A stretch of 64,000 nt of DNA from Terriglobia bacterium (GCA_020073525.1 JAIQFA010000006.1:52661-116660); one strand, 5' to 3'. Positions 1 through 9,050 are shown, counted from the first letter of the stretch. The notes: generated by a model not told the origin, from the sequence alone. Translations and numbers: made by a program.

Positions 1-1026
1 GATGGCGCCAATGTCGATGGCTTTGTCGAGCGGCGCTCCGATGCGCAGGGTGCTCATGCGATCCTGAATCTTGACGATCAACGCTTCGGCGATGCTTTCC
101 TGCATCAGCAGCCGCGAGCCCGCGCAACACACCTGTCCCTGGTTGAACCAGATTCCGTCGACCAGGCCTTCCACCGTGCTATCGAGGTCCGCGTCTTCGA
201 AGACGATGAACGGAGACTTTCCGCCGAGTTCCAGCGAAAGGCGCTTGTGGCTCGTCGCCGTGGCGGCACGAATCGCGCGTCCGACCTCGGTCGATCCTGT
301 GAACGCGATCTTGTCCACGGCCGGGTGCTTGACGAGCGCCTCGCCGGTTAAGCCGTCTCCGGTGACGATGTTCACGACACCAGCGGGCAAGCCAGTTTCC
401 TGGCAGATTTCGGCGAACATCAGCGCTGTCAGTGGCGTGAATTCCGCCGGTTTCAAAATGACGGTGTTGCCTGTCGCCAAAGCCGGCGCAATCTTCCACG
501 CCAGCATCAGCAGCGGGAAATTCCATGGGATGATTTGGCCAACAACTCCACAGGGAACATACTCGGGAAATTCCTGCTCCAGGAGTTGCGCCCACCCGGC
601 ATGGTGATAGAAATGTCGCGCGACCAGTGGAATATCAATGTCGCGACTCTCACGGATGGGCTTGCCGTTGTCCATTGTCTCCAGAACCGCCAGCAACCGG
701 GAATGCTTCTGCACCAGCCGCGCAATGGCGTACAGGTAGCGCGCACGGGCATGCGGGGTCAGCGCTCGCCATCCGGAAGACGCGGCCCGCGCTGCTTTGA
801 TCGCGGCGTCAATGTCTGCTGCCGACCCTTGTGCAACCGACGCGAGCTTTTCCCCGTTCGAAGGATCGAGAGTGTCGAAGTACTCTCCCGCCGCGGGCGC
901 CTGCCATTCGCCGCCAATGAAGTGGTGGAAACGGTGGCCATAACGCCCCAGCCAGGCCACTGCTTTTTTGGAGTCTTCTGGAGCGGGGCCGTATTCCATG
1001 CTCACGAACTTTTCGGCAATGCTCAT
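1..1026 (-). CDS. Aldehyde dehydrogenase (NAD-dependent family), partial at window edge
   Basis: The reading frame runs open from an ATG at 1026 to the left edge (342 codons, no stop), so the C-terminal third is outside the window. Visible family motifs are PWNFP in the nucleotide-binding part, LELGGKSP (catalytic Glu region, near residue 266) and GQVCCAGSR (catalytic Cys, near residue 300). The N-terminus (MSIAEKFVSMEYGPAP) looks cytoplasmic. It is the last visible gene of a minus-strand run after deoC and the EthD-like gene, with gaps of about 80-90 bases. DeoC releases acetaldehyde from deoxyribose-5-phosphate, so oxidation of acetaldehyde is a reasonable inferred role, but the family is broad and the substrate cannot be read from the sequence. 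Confidence 0.9.
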   Translation of the reverse strand, partial: MSIAEKFVSMEYGPAPEDSKKAVAWLGRYGHRFHHFIGGEWQAPAAGEYFDTLDPSNGEKLASVAQGSAADIDAAIKAARAASSGWRALTPHARARYLYAIARLVQKHSRLLAVLETMDNGKPIRESRDIDIPLVARHFYHHAGWAQLLEQEFPEYVPCGVVGQIIPWNFPLLMLAWKIAPALATGNTVILKPAEFTPLTALMFAEICQETGLPAGVVNIVTGDGLTGEALVKHPAVDKIAFTGSTEVGRAIRAATATSHKRLSLELGGKSPFIVFEDADLDSTVEGLVDGIWFNQGQVCCAGSRLLMQESIAEALIVKIQDRMSTLRIGAPLDKAIDIGAI

Positions 1027-1105
1027 TTGGCGTTCGCTCGATTCCTTCTTTTAGATTCTGTTGAGAAACCCGATAGTCCTAAGTTTGTGCGAGCCACGTG
1101 TCGGG

Positions 1106-1414
1106 TCAAACCTCGCGACTGTCGAACAAAAGTATGTACGGAGGATCGGTTGTGAAGGTTTGCACGTCCGCTGCTGTGGCTTGCCCCTCCGCGCTCGCGA
1201 AGGCCTTTTGGATTGCCGTCATATCGTCGAAGTGCAACGTCGCGACCAGATGAAAGCCGGACGGCCCGGCCGGTGTCGCAACAGGACCATGGCTGACCTC
1301 GTACTTCCTAAGACCGGGGATTTTCTTCGCGAGTGGAACGTGCGTGCCGAAGTAATGTTTGTCAAAAGCGGCTGCATCCTTCGGAATCTTGTAGATCACC
1401 ACCAATCGAGCCAT
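1106..1414 (-). CDS. EthD family protein
   Basis: A 102-residue protein with the dimeric alpha-beta barrel look of the EthD family: an N-terminal strand (MARLVVIYKIP), then DKHYFGTHVPLAKKIPGL with the conserved His-Pro-Leu segment, and a C-terminal strand (YILLF). Its length is normal for the family. EthD-like proteins are small helpers or enzymes in several catabolic clusters and most have no defined reaction. It lies between deoC and the aldehyde dehydrogenase on the same strand, which suggests co-transcription in the deoxyribose branch. The function is unknown. Confidence 0.8.
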   Translation of the reverse strand: MARLVVIYKIPKDAAAFDKHYFGTHVPLAKKIPGLRKYEVSHGPVATPAGPSGFHLVATLHFDDMTAIQKAFASAEGQATAADVQTFTTDPPYILLFDSREV

Positions 1415-1501
1415 TGCATTTCTCCTATCGCGAAGTCCTTTGCCGACAGTTCTCCAGTGGCGATTGCTGGTTGTCGATCTGCTCGGAATGTCCGTTCGGA
1501 C

Positions 1502-2536
1502 TCACGCCATCGGATGCCGATACTCGGCGGAATAGCGCCCGGTCGCATGATGCTCCAGTTGCCGCTCGATGTCGCCCAGCAAGCCGCTAGCGCCGAAGCG
1601 GAACATTTCCGCCCGCAGCCACGACGGGCCCAGCTCCTCTTTGATCATCGCCAGCCAGTCGATCGACTGCTTCGCCGTGCGGATGCCGCCCGCCGGCTTG
1701 AAACCCACCGCCATCCCCGTTTGCTGTGCGTATTCGCGGATGGCGCGAGTCATCACCAGGCCGACCGGTAAGGTCGCATTCGTCGGCTCCTTACCCGTTG
1801 AAGTCTTGATGAAGTCAGCGCCCGCCATCATAGCAACCATGCTCGCACGCCCTACGTTGCGCAGCGTCAGCAGGTCCCCGGTTCCTAGGATCACCTTCAT
1901 GTGCGCCGATCCACAGGCCTGCTTGAAGGCTGCCACCTCGTCGTAGAGCGCCTGCCAGCGGCCACCGAAAACATGTGCCCGGGTAATGACGACGTCGATC
2001 TCATGCGCGCCAGCCTCCACCGATCGCCGAATCTCCGCTACACGTTCGGCCAGCGGCGACAGACCGGCGGGGAATCCTGTGGACACGGCGGCGACATGCA
2101 CTCCGCTGCCATCGAGCGCGTGCACCGCAGTTTCGACAAACGTGTGATACACGCAGATCGCAGCTACCTTGATTTGCAGATCCTCGATCCCAAGCTTCTG
2201 TTCCAGTTCCGGCTGGATGGGGTGACGGCCCTTCGCACACAAGCGGCGCACGCGTTCGTTGGTATCATCGCCGGAAAGCGTCGTCAGGTCCATGCAGGTA
2301 ATCGCCCGCAGAAGCCATGCCGCCTGCCATTCCTTTTTGACCGTGCGTCGCGCGGTATGCGATTGGGTGCGGCGCTCCACCGCGCTGGTGTTGACCCGCA
2401 CTTCCCGAACCCAATCCAGATTGAGAGGAATGCCGGTATTCGCCAGCAGAGGCCGTTCGGAGAGAGTCGCAATCGCGCCGCCCACGTGCGGAGCGTGGGG
2501 CGCGATGCTCCGAGAATTGTCGTGTTCGACCGGCAT
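1502..2536 (-). CDS. deoC: Deoxyribose-phosphate aldolase
   Basis: This enzyme splits 2-deoxyribose-5-phosphate into glyceraldehyde-3-phosphate and acetaldehyde in the cytoplasm, the last step of deoxynucleoside catabolism. The Schiff-base lysine is in DFIKTSTGK and the second active-site lysine in VGFKPAGGIRT. It belongs to the long type with an N-terminal extension containing VKKEWQAAWLLRAI and DLTTLSGDDT, 344 residues here. The frame is open further upstream, but the ATG at 2536 is preferred because a TGGAG ribosome site lies just before it, and the upstream extension is read through a palindromic repeat. The neighbours (nucleoside hydrolases, aldehyde dehydrogenase) fit the role. Confidence 0.93.
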   Translation of the reverse strand: MPVEHDNSRSIAPHAPHVGGAIATLSERPLLANTGIPLNLDWVREVRVNTSAVERRTQSHTARRTVKKEWQAAWLLRAITCMDLTTLSGDDTNERVRRLCAKGRHPIQPELEQKLGIEDLQIKVAAICVYHTFVETAVHALDGSGVHVAAVSTGFPAGLSPLAERVAEIRRSVEAGAHEIDVVITRAHVFGGRWQALYDEVAAFKQACGSAHMKVILGTGDLLTLRNVGRASMVAMMAGADFIKTSTGKEPTNATLPVGLVMTRAIREYAQQTGMAVGFKPAGGIRTAKQSIDWLAMIKEELGPSWLRAEMFRFGASGLLGDIERQLEHHATGRYSAEYRHPMA

Positions 2537-2576
2537 AAACGCTCCACTACAAATGCAGGTTTCGAATTGCCTCATC

Positions 2577-2640
2577 TGTAGAGACGGGGCTTGCCCCGTC
2601 TCACTCTGTGGCGGGAGACGCTGCAAGCCGCGTCTCTACG
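2577..2640. repeat. Palindromic element, GTAGAGACG family (double hairpin)
   Basis: The left half is a hairpin, GAGACGGGG-CTTG-CCCCGTCTC. The right half is an imperfect hairpin ending CGTCTCTAC. The outer ends, GTAGAGACG and CGTCTCTAC, pair with each other. The same unit recurs at 30765 and 63285. It lies in the gap between divergent deoC and a nucleoside hydrolase gene. Confidence 0.85.
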
Positions 2641-2803
2641 GGATCGCGGGCTGGATCGCAATATCCGAATATTTCGCAGCCAGTCCTTCGCCGTTCGATT
2701 GTACGGCACACGCGCCGAAAGATGAATTCCCGTTTCATCTTGACACTAGGGACTTTGCGCGACTACGCTACGCGCGATTACCACATCATCCAATTTGCTT
2801 GCT

Positions 2804-2808
2804 GGAGG
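2804..2808 (+). promoter_or_regulatory. Shine-Dalgarno site pointing to a CTG start
   Basis: GGAGG lies six bases before an in-frame CTG at 2815 and nine before an ATT. No ATG, GTG or TTG with a comparable site gives a sensible export signal. A weak promoter-like pair (TTGACA at 2740, poor -10 near 2764) lies just upstream, which would put the in-frame ATG at 2722 and TTG at 2740 upstream of the transcript. Confidence 0.5.
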
Positions 2809-2814
2809 TCAGTT

Positions 2815-3891
2815 CTGATTACCCTGGGCCCTCGTTGCGGAACTCACTCGAAATCTTTTATCTGCGTAATTGTTTCCGTATTTTTCTTGCTAGCGCTGGC
2901 AATTCCTGCGTCCAGCGCCACCAGGAAAATCATCTTCGATACCGATCCCGGCACTGACGATGCCATGGCCCTGATGCTGGCGCTGAACTCGCCAGAATTA
3001 GATGTTCGCGCCGTCACCGTGGTTCCAGGCAACGTCACCGCCAAGCAGGGGCTGGAGAATGCGCTGCGCATGATGTCGCTGGCCAACCGCTGCGATATTC
3101 CCATCGCCGCTGGAGCCCAACATCCGCTCTTCCAGAAACTGATCACGGCAGAGTTCTGGCACGGCAAGAATGGCCTGGCGAATATCGAGTTGCCGCCCAG
3201 TAAATGCAAAGTCGATGCCCGCTATGGCCCCGACCTCATCATTGAGCTGGTGCACGCCGCGCCGCACGAAATCACGCTGGTCCCGGTCGGCCCGCTCACC
3301 AACATCGCTCTCGCCGTGGAGAAGGACCCGTCCATCGTTCCGCTGGTGAAGGAAGTCATCCTCATGGGCGGCTCGATCAGCGGCGGCAACGTGAACGCCG
3401 CTGCCGAAGCCAACATTTATAACGATCCTGAGGCCGCGCAGATCGTTTTCCAGGCCGGATGGCCGCTGACCATGGTAGGCCTCGATGTCGGCGACAAGAC
3501 TTTATTTTCGGCGAAGTATCTCGAGCAACTCGGAAAGACCCACGGGCCGGTGAATGATTTCATTTACCAGGTGGCGCACTACCTGATCGATCTTTCCGCG
3601 CAATTCGGAGAAAGCGGCACGCCCATGTATGATCCGCTCGCAGTCGGGGTAGCGATAGACAACGCACTGGTGAAAGCTCCAGCGATGCATGTGGATGTCG
3701 AAACCCGAGGCGACTTCACACGCGGCGAGACGGTAGCCAACCGTCGCGGCTATGTTGAGCGTAACGTGCTCCGCGGCGACCGATATGTCATCGAAGGAGC
3801 CGACAAGGTCGAGCCCAACGCCAAGGTTTGCACCGACGTCGAGGCTGACCGTTTCCTGCAGCTGTTCGTTTCCAGAATTCGCGGCAAGTAG
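2815..3891 (+). CDS. Exported nucleoside hydrolase, canonical type (paralog 1)
   Basis: This is an inosine-uridine nucleoside N-ribohydrolase family enzyme that cleaves the N-glycosidic bond of nucleosides to free base and ribose. The calcium-binding motif DTDPGTDDAMAL follows directly after a signal peptide, whose hydrophobic core is VIVSVFFLLALAI and cleavage site ASSA. Other family motifs are PVGPLTNIALA, ILMGGSI, NIYNDPEAA and MYDPLAVG. About 358 residues with the CTG start chosen from the GGAGG site; the frame is open to an ATG at 2722, but that would bury the signal peptide behind 30 extra residues. It is first in a run of plus-strand nucleoside genes and is divergent from deoC. Export would place hydrolysis outside the cytoplasm, unlike most characterised members. 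Confidence 0.9.
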   Translation: MITLGPRCGTHSKSFICVIVSVFFLLALAIPASSATRKIIFDTDPGTDDAMALMLALNSPELDVRAVTVVPGNVTAKQGLENALRMMSLANRCDIPIAAGAQHPLFQKLITAEFWHGKNGLANIELPPSKCKVDARYGPDLIIELVHAAPHEITLVPVGPLTNIALAVEKDPSIVPLVKEVILMGGSISGGNVNAAAEANIYNDPEAAQIVFQAGWPLTMVGLDVGDKTLFSAKYLEQLGKTHGPVNDFIYQVAHYLIDLSAQFGESGTPMYDPLAVGVAIDNALVKAPAMHVDVETRGDFTRGETVANRRGYVERNVLRGDRYVIEGADKVEPNAKVCTDVEADRFLQLFVSRIRGK

Positions 3892-3908
3892 TTTCGGTTT
3901 CGTATCAG

Positions 3909-3964
3909 GGTATCGCTTCAGCGATACCGAATAGGGCTTCGAGATCAAACGTCCCTTCAGGGGC
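3909..3964. repeat. Two short hairpins with TTCA loops
   Basis: GGTATCGC-TTCA-GCGATACC is a perfect 8-bp stem (3909-3928), and CCCTTCAGGG (with flanking bases) forms a second at about 3952-3962. Both use the CTTCAG-type loop seen in the larger elements at 27924 and 63768. They lie between the hydrolase and the permease gene and could act as a transcript end or processing site, but there is no T-run. Confidence 0.6.
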
Positions 3965-3986
3965 CGCGCATTTCCAAGGAGAAGCA

Positions 3987-4964
3987 ATGTACACACCCCA
4001 CACGCTGGGTATTGCACTGTTCATGATGATCACGAGCGCCATCTGCTGGGGCTCCTGGGCTAACACCTACAAGGGCGTAAAGAACTACCGCTTCGAACTC
4101 TTCTACTGGGACTATGCGGTCGGCATTTTCCTAGTGTCGCTGATTCTCGCCTTCACCATGGGAAGCACGGGCAATGACGCTTCCAGTTTCTTGAACAACG
4201 TCCGTTCCGCCGACTCCAACAACATTACTGTGACCATGTTCGCGGGAGTCATCTTCAACCTCGCGAACCTGCTATTGGTGGCGGCGATTGATATGGCCGG
4301 CCTGGCCATCGCATTTCCGGTTGCGATCGGAATCGCACTGGTTGTCGGTGTAATTCTGAGCTACGTTCAGCAGGCGAGGGGAAATGCAGCCCTGCTGGCC
4401 GCGGGCGTGGTTTGCGCGCTGGTCGCAGTGGTCCTGGACGGAAAAGCCTATGGCAGCCTGGCAATCGCCGGCCGCGCAGTGTCAAAAAAGAGCATCATCG
4501 TCTGCGTGGTCTCGGGCGTACTCATGGGACTGTGGGCTCCATTCGTCACGCGAGCGATGACCCACGGCAACACACTTGGTCCTTACAGCATTGCAGTCTT
4601 CCTCACGCTGGGCGCGCTGCTTTCCTGTCTGATCTGGAACATCTATTTCATGAAGCGACCGCTGGTCGGTGAGCCCGTGAGCTTCGCAGGCTATTTCAGC
4701 GGACCGATGTCGGGCCATGCACTCGGATTGCTGGGCGGATTTGTCTGGGGCACCGGCATGGTCTTCAACCTCGTCGCCGCCAGTTTCACCGGCGTAGCCA
4801 TCTCCTACGCCATCGGACAATCCGCGCCCATGGTCGCCGCACTCTGGGGCGTTCTGGCCTGGAAGGAATTTGCCGGCGCGCCCGGCAAAGCCAAGCTCTA
4901 CCTTGCCCTGATGTTCGTCTTCTACTGTCTGGGAATCTTGCTGGTGGCGAAGGCCAATGGCTAA
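3987..4964 (+). CDS. DMT-superfamily permease, ureide-permease-like
   Basis: A 325-residue integral membrane protein with about ten hydrophobic segments. It begins MYTPHTLGIAL and has the WGSWANTYKG signature near residue 20 that recalls ureide permeases (UPS family, PF07168) and related glucose/ribose porters of the drug/metabolite transporter superfamily. Plant UPS proteins carry allantoin, uracil and other oxo-N-heterocycles. Between a nucleoside hydrolase and a TonB-dependent receptor, uptake of a nucleobase, nucleoside or ribose across the inner membrane is the likeliest role, but the substrate is inferred. AAGGAG lies a few bases before the ATG. The gap to the preceding hydrolase is about 95 bases and contains two small hairpins. 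Confidence 0.8.
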   Translation: MYTPHTLGIALFMMITSAICWGSWANTYKGVKNYRFELFYWDYAVGIFLVSLILAFTMGSTGNDASSFLNNVRSADSNNITVTMFAGVIFNLANLLLVAAIDMAGLAIAFPVAIGIALVVGVILSYVQQARGNAALLAAGVVCALVAVVLDGKAYGSLAIAGRAVSKKSIIVCVVSGVLMGLWAPFVTRAMTHGNTLGPYSIAVFLTLGALLSCLIWNIYFMKRPLVGEPVSFAGYFSGPMSGHALGLLGGFVWGTGMVFNLVAASFTGVAISYAIGQSAPMVAALWGVLAWKEFAGAPGKAKLYLALMFVFYCLGILLVAKANG

Positions 4965-5215
4965 GGCAATTGGGTGAACGAGAGTCATACTCGTCCTCGA
5001 AAAGTTCTCGACCAACATCGCAAATGGATTCTCCTGAAATTGGAAGGCGGCGGATCTAAACGCGATTTGGCCGTGGCACGATTCGCCGTTGATTGCCCCG
5101 CGATCATGCATGTTTCGGACGAAGACGCCGCAAAATCCACGAAAGCATAGGCGTTATGGAAAAATGAATCTTTCCGAGCCGTTGGAGACGACTCGTGAAG
5201 CCGGTACAAAAACTC

Positions 5216-5245
5216 TTGACTTCTCTTTTCTAATCTATTTATATG
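5216..5245 (+). promoter_or_regulatory. Predicted sigma-70 promoter for the TonB-dependent receptor
   Basis: TTGACT (5216-5221) is followed 17 or 18 bases later by TTATAT/TATATG (5239-5245), in an AT-rich patch unusual for this GC-rich region. It lies about 105 bases before the receptor start and after the end of the permease gene. The rest of the 384-base gap (4965-5347) holds a structured leader and no gene that I can see. Confidence 0.6.
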
Positions 5246-5270
5246 ACCCATCGTTGAAAAAGGGACGCCC

Positions 5271-5333
5271 CCACTCCCAGCCGCGTGGAGCATATCCCGA
5301 ATCGCTGCTCCTTTATCAAGGAGGAGTGGCAGC
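5271..5333 (+). promoter_or_regulatory. Structured 5' leader with mutually exclusive hairpins
   Basis: CTCCTT-TATC-AAGGAG (5308-5323) forms a stable hairpin, extended by GCTG (5304-5307) with CAGC (5330-5333). The earlier CCACTCC (5271-5277) is exactly complementary to GGAGTGG (5323-5329), which overlaps the 3' side of that hairpin. The two foldings compete. This resembles a switch or masking structure just before the receptor's ribosome site, but no known riboswitch class is recognised. Confidence 0.4.
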
Positions 5334-5347
5334 CAAGGTGAAAACTG

Positions 5348-8300
5348 ATGCTGAAAAGAAATGCGCTGCTCGTAGCGGTTATCGGTTCCGTGTTGTCTCT
5401 CACTTCACTTCTGTTTGGCCAAGCCAACAGCAGTTTCTCGGGAACCGTTGCTGATAAAACCGGATCGGTTATCTCGGGAGCGACGGTGAAGATCATCTCG
5501 CAGGAAACCGGTGTCACCCGTGAAGTGAAGACCGACGAATCGGGTCACTACCAGGCGCCGTTCCTCGCTGTGTCGATTTACACCATACGAGTGGAGTCCC
5601 AGGGGTTCCAGATCACCGAGCAGAAAGACATCCGTCTGCAAGTCGCCGAACAGCGCGAGATCAATTTCACGCTGAACCCTGCCTCGGTCAGCCAGACCGT
5701 GGAAGTCAGCGCCACCCAAGTGGCGGTGGAGACCACGAACCCCACTCTCGGTCAAGTGATCACTGAACAACAAGTGTCCGACCTCCCCTTGAACGGACGC
5801 AACTTCGTGCAACTGGCCACCCTGACGCCGGGCGTGACTCAGGAGACGAACCCGAATAGTTTCTTCAACGGGGGCCCCAGCAGCGAGGTTTCCACGCGCG
5901 GATCATTCTCGCTGTCGGTCGGTGGATCGCGTGCCAGCAGCACGGATTGGCTGTACGACGGTGTGGACAATAACGAACTGACTGCTGGCGGCATCGCAGT
6001 GGTCCCGTCGGTTGATGCCATTCAGGAATTTAAGGTGCTTACCTATAACTACTCTGCCGAGTACGGAACCCGCGCGGGTCCGACCGTGCTGGTAACCTCG
6101 AAGTCCGGATCCAATCAGTTCCACGGATCGCTATTCGAATTCTTCCGCAACACGTCACTCGACGCCAAGAGTTATTTTGCTATTTCCAAGGAGAAGTTCA
6201 ATCTGAATCAATTTGGAGGATCGCTCGGCGGAGCACTCCAGAAGGACAAGACCTTCTTTTTTGTTGACTATCAGGCGAAGAGACAGCGGCGCGGCATTCC
6301 AAACTCAGGGCTTGTGCCTTCGGTCGCAATGCGGGGGGGAGACTTCACCCTTGATCCTTCCGGAACTTTCCCCCTGGACCAGATCTATAACCCGTACAGC
6401 ACAAACGTCGACGGCAGCCCCCGCCAACCTTTCTATTGCACTTCGGCGGGCGTCGCAGCTCCTGTAAATGCCGACGGGACGCAGGACGCGACTGCATTCG
6501 GTGCCTGCAATGTTATCCCGCAGGACTTGATGAGCCCAGTCACTAAGCAAATTTTCGCCTCGACCGCCTTCTACCCTCTCCCCAACGTCACCGGCAACCC
6601 AAACGTCAACTACTCAAGCGTGCCGGTAAGAAAACTGAACGAAGGCGAGTTTGACGTTCGATTGGACCACAATTTCTCGGGCAAGGATTCTGTGTTTGCC
6701 CGCTTTAGCTACGATCAGGCGGATTCGTACGTTCCGGGAGGGTCACCGGGGTTCGCGGAAGCCAATGGATTTGCCAGTAACCAGCTCATCGCCAATCACG
6801 GGCGAAACGTAGCGATATCAGAAACGCATATCTTCAACGATCGCAACATCAACCAGTTTACGGCCGGATTTAATCGCATCTTTAACCACATCAAGTCACA
6901 GGGTGACCGGAGTTGTGCAGCGGCGAAGCTAGGTATCGCGGGTGCGGATATCAACAGTTTTTGTGGCGATTCGGGCGGCATTTCGCAATCGACCAAGGAT
7001 TGCGTCAGTTGCGGAATGACTTCGACACTCGTCGGCGGCGGGTTCTGGGCGCTTGGCGATCGAGGCTTCGCACCATTCCAGGGCGGCACGAACGTATTTT
7101 CGATAGCCGACTCGTTCGACATGATTCGAGGGCACCACAACATCCGCATTGGTGGCGGCTTCCGCGCCAATCAGATGAACGTTGAGACCAATGCGTTTCA
7201 GGATGGTTTCTTCGTCTTTACGAACTTGTGGACTGCCAATACCGATTTTACAGGTGGCTATAATATGGCCGATTTTGCTTTAGGGGCGACCAGTTTGGCG
7301 ATCCATGATCAGACGTTCAAGGGCGCTACCACGGGCCGTCGCTGGAAGCTGTTTAGACCCTACATTCAGGACGATTGGCGAGTTACCAATAACCTTACCC
7401 TGAACATTGGCGTGGCTTGGGCGCTTGTAACACCGATTACCGAAGCCCACAATCGTCAGGCCAATTTTGACATGGGCAGCCTCACGGTTTTGGTTCCGGG
7501 AGTCAATTCTGACGGACGGGTTGGAATTCAGTTCGATAAAACCGCTGTAGAACCCCGCATCGGACTCGCCTGGAAGCCATTCGGCTCGCAGACCACAGCT
7601 GTGCGCGCCGGGTATGCGATTTTCCACGACTCTTCCTGGAACCAGGGGGCTCAGGGTCTCTGGGAAAACCCTCCATTCTTCGCGGAATCTGACTTCTTTG
7701 GCTTCACTGCGTCCGGATGCCCCTCGTATTTCACTCCTTCTGGAGGAGTGTCGTTCTGCGGCCAGAGCTTTGGTCAGGATAATGTTAACGGTCTAACCAT
7801 GTCGCAGGGCTTTCAGATTTTCACGACGCCGCCCGATCCAGCTCACTTCCAAGGTACTTTTCAGGGACAAAATCTTGACTTCAAACAAGGCCAGGTGCAG
7901 CAGTTTAACCTGAACATTGAGCGTCAGATGCCTGGGAATGTTGTAGTGACCGCTGGGTATGCAGGATCTCGTGCTCATCACATCCTGGTCGACGGTATGA
8001 ATTTGAACGTTGCGCAACCGACCGCGTGCGGCGTCGTACCTGGGTATACGCTGGGCTGCGGGATCGTCACGCCGCCGGCCGGACCCTTCACCGTGGTTGC
8101 GGGCAGTATCAGCACGGGGTTGGCACACTACGACTCACTCCAGTTCAAAGCCGAGACCAAGAGCATGCGACACGGCCTCTACGGTTTGATGGGGTACACC
8201 TATGCGCGTTCCTTTGACAGTGGGTTTAACGACGGTCTCGGTAGTGGCGCGGGTGTGACGTACTATCCTCTGACCGGAACCAAGCATGCCGATTGGGCGC

Positions 8301-8938
8301 TGTCTCAGATCAACCTCAATCAACAGTTCACTGCCAGCGTCATCTACGACCTGCCCTTCGGCAAAGGCAAGCGATTTGGCGGCGGCTGGAGTGGACCTGC
8401 AAACACTGCCTTTGGAAATTGGCAGATTACTGTTATTGAAAAGGCAACCACTGGTTTCCCGATCTTCACGATCGCGAGCAATAACGCGTCCGGCGTCAAT
8501 CTGACAAACAACGGAAACAACTACAATCGGCCTGTCGAAATAAGCGATCCCCACAAAGCCGGAATAGTCGCGACGAACAGTGATCCAAAGTGCCAGATCC
8601 TGGTTTCCGCAGGCGGTTTGGCACCTGATCGAGTGGGAGGGACTGGCGCATGGTTTAACCCATGCGCATTTGACAACCCACCGTCAGGTGAGCTTGGAAC
8701 CGCGAACCGGTCACCCCTGTATGGTCCGGGTTATGTGAACACGGATTTCTCGGCGATCAAGAATTTTGCCCTTCGAGAAAGCATGCGTCTAGAGTTCCGG
8801 GCTGAAATGTTCAATCTGTTCAACCACAACCAGCTTGGAATGCCTGCGGCGGACTTGAACTCCACGGGCTTCGGGGCCATCACCAGTTCCGTTAACAACC
8901 CGCGCCTGGTTCAGTTCGCCCTCAAGCTAGAGTTCTAG
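5348..8938 (+). CDS. TonB-dependent receptor, Oar-like, with carboxypeptidase-regulatory N-domain
   Basis: A 1196-residue outer-membrane receptor. The signal peptide (MLKRNALLVAVIGSVLSLTS..., cleavage near GQA) is followed by a carboxypeptidase-regulatory-like beta domain (residues about 28-110: SGTVADKTGSVISGATV, TDESGHYQAP). A TonB plug follows (about 125-235: LPLNGRNFVQLATLTPGV, STDWLYDGVDNNE), and then a long beta-barrel ending in the aromatic-rich strand RLVQFALKLEF. Such large Oar-like receptors are abundant in Acidobacteriota and import poorly defined substrates. Its place between a nucleoside hydrolase/permease pair and five more hydrolases suggests uptake of nucleosides or oligonucleotide fragments, which is inference. 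Start chosen at an ATG with AAGGTG seven bases upstream. It has its own promoter and a structured leader. Confidence 0.93.
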   Translation: MLKRNALLVAVIGSVLSLTSLLFGQANSSFSGTVADKTGSVISGATVKIISQETGVTREVKTDESGHYQAPFLAVSIYTIRVESQGFQITEQKDIRLQVAEQREINFTLNPASVSQTVEVSATQVAVETTNPTLGQVITEQQVSDLPLNGRNFVQLATLTPGVTQETNPNSFFNGGPSSEVSTRGSFSLSVGGSRASSTDWLYDGVDNNELTAGGIAVVPSVDAIQEFKVLTYNYSAEYGTRAGPTVLVTSKSGSNQFHGSLFEFFRNTSLDAKSYFAISKEKFNLNQFGGSLGGALQKDKTFFFVDYQAKRQRRGIPNSGLVPSVAMRGGDFTLDPSGTFPLDQIYNPYSTNVDGSPRQPFYCTSAGVAAPVNADGTQDATAFGACNVIPQDLMSPVTKQIFASTAFYPLPNVTGNPNVNYSSVPVRKLNEGEFDVRLDHNFSGKDSVFARFSYDQADSYVPGGSPGFAEANGFASNQLIANHGRNVAISETHIFNDRNINQFTAGFNRIFNHIKSQGDRSCAAAKLGIAGADINSFCGDSGGISQSTKDCVSCGMTSTLVGGGFWALGDRGFAPFQGGTNVFSIADSFDMIRGHHNIRIGGGFRANQMNVETNAFQDGFFVFTNLWTANTDFTGGYNMADFALGATSLAIHDQTFKGATTGRRWKLFRPYIQDDWRVTNNLTLNIGVAWALVTPITEAHNRQANFDMGSLTVLVPGVNSDGRVGIQFDKTAVEPRIGLAWKPFGSQTTAVRAGYAIFHDSSWNQGAQGLWENPPFFAESDFFGFTASGCPSYFTPSGGVSFCGQSFGQDNVNGLTMSQGFQIFTTPPDPAHFQGTFQGQNLDFKQGQVQQFNLNIERQMPGNVVVTAGYAGSRAHHILVDGMNLNVAQPTACGVVPGYTLGCGIVTPPAGPFTVVAGSISTGLAHYDSLQFKAETKSMRHGLYGLMGYTYARSFDSGFNDGLGSGAGVTYYPLTGTKHADWALSQINLNQQFTASVIYDLPFGKGKRFGGGWSGPANTAFGNWQITVIEKATTGFPIFTIASNNASGVNLTNNGNNYNRPVEISDPHKAGIVATNSDPKCQILVSAGGLAPDRVGGTGAWFNPCAFDNPPSGELGTANRSPLYGPGYVNTDFSAIKNFALRESMRLEFRAEMFNLFNHNQLGMPAADLNSTGFGAITSSVNNPRLVQFALKLEF

Positions 8939-9050
8939 GGCGTTCTGGGCAGTGCGTTCTAGTTCGGGCAGACCGAGCCGTCTGGGTCAATCCAGACCAA
9001 GCTCAGTCTGCCCTTCATTTTCCAGTCAATACTCTGTCAAGGATGCTGAC

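Noticed and set aside
2537..2626. N-terminal extension of DeoC to the ATG at 2626
   Set aside because: It is read through a palindromic repeat and a good ribosome site precedes the ATG at 2536.
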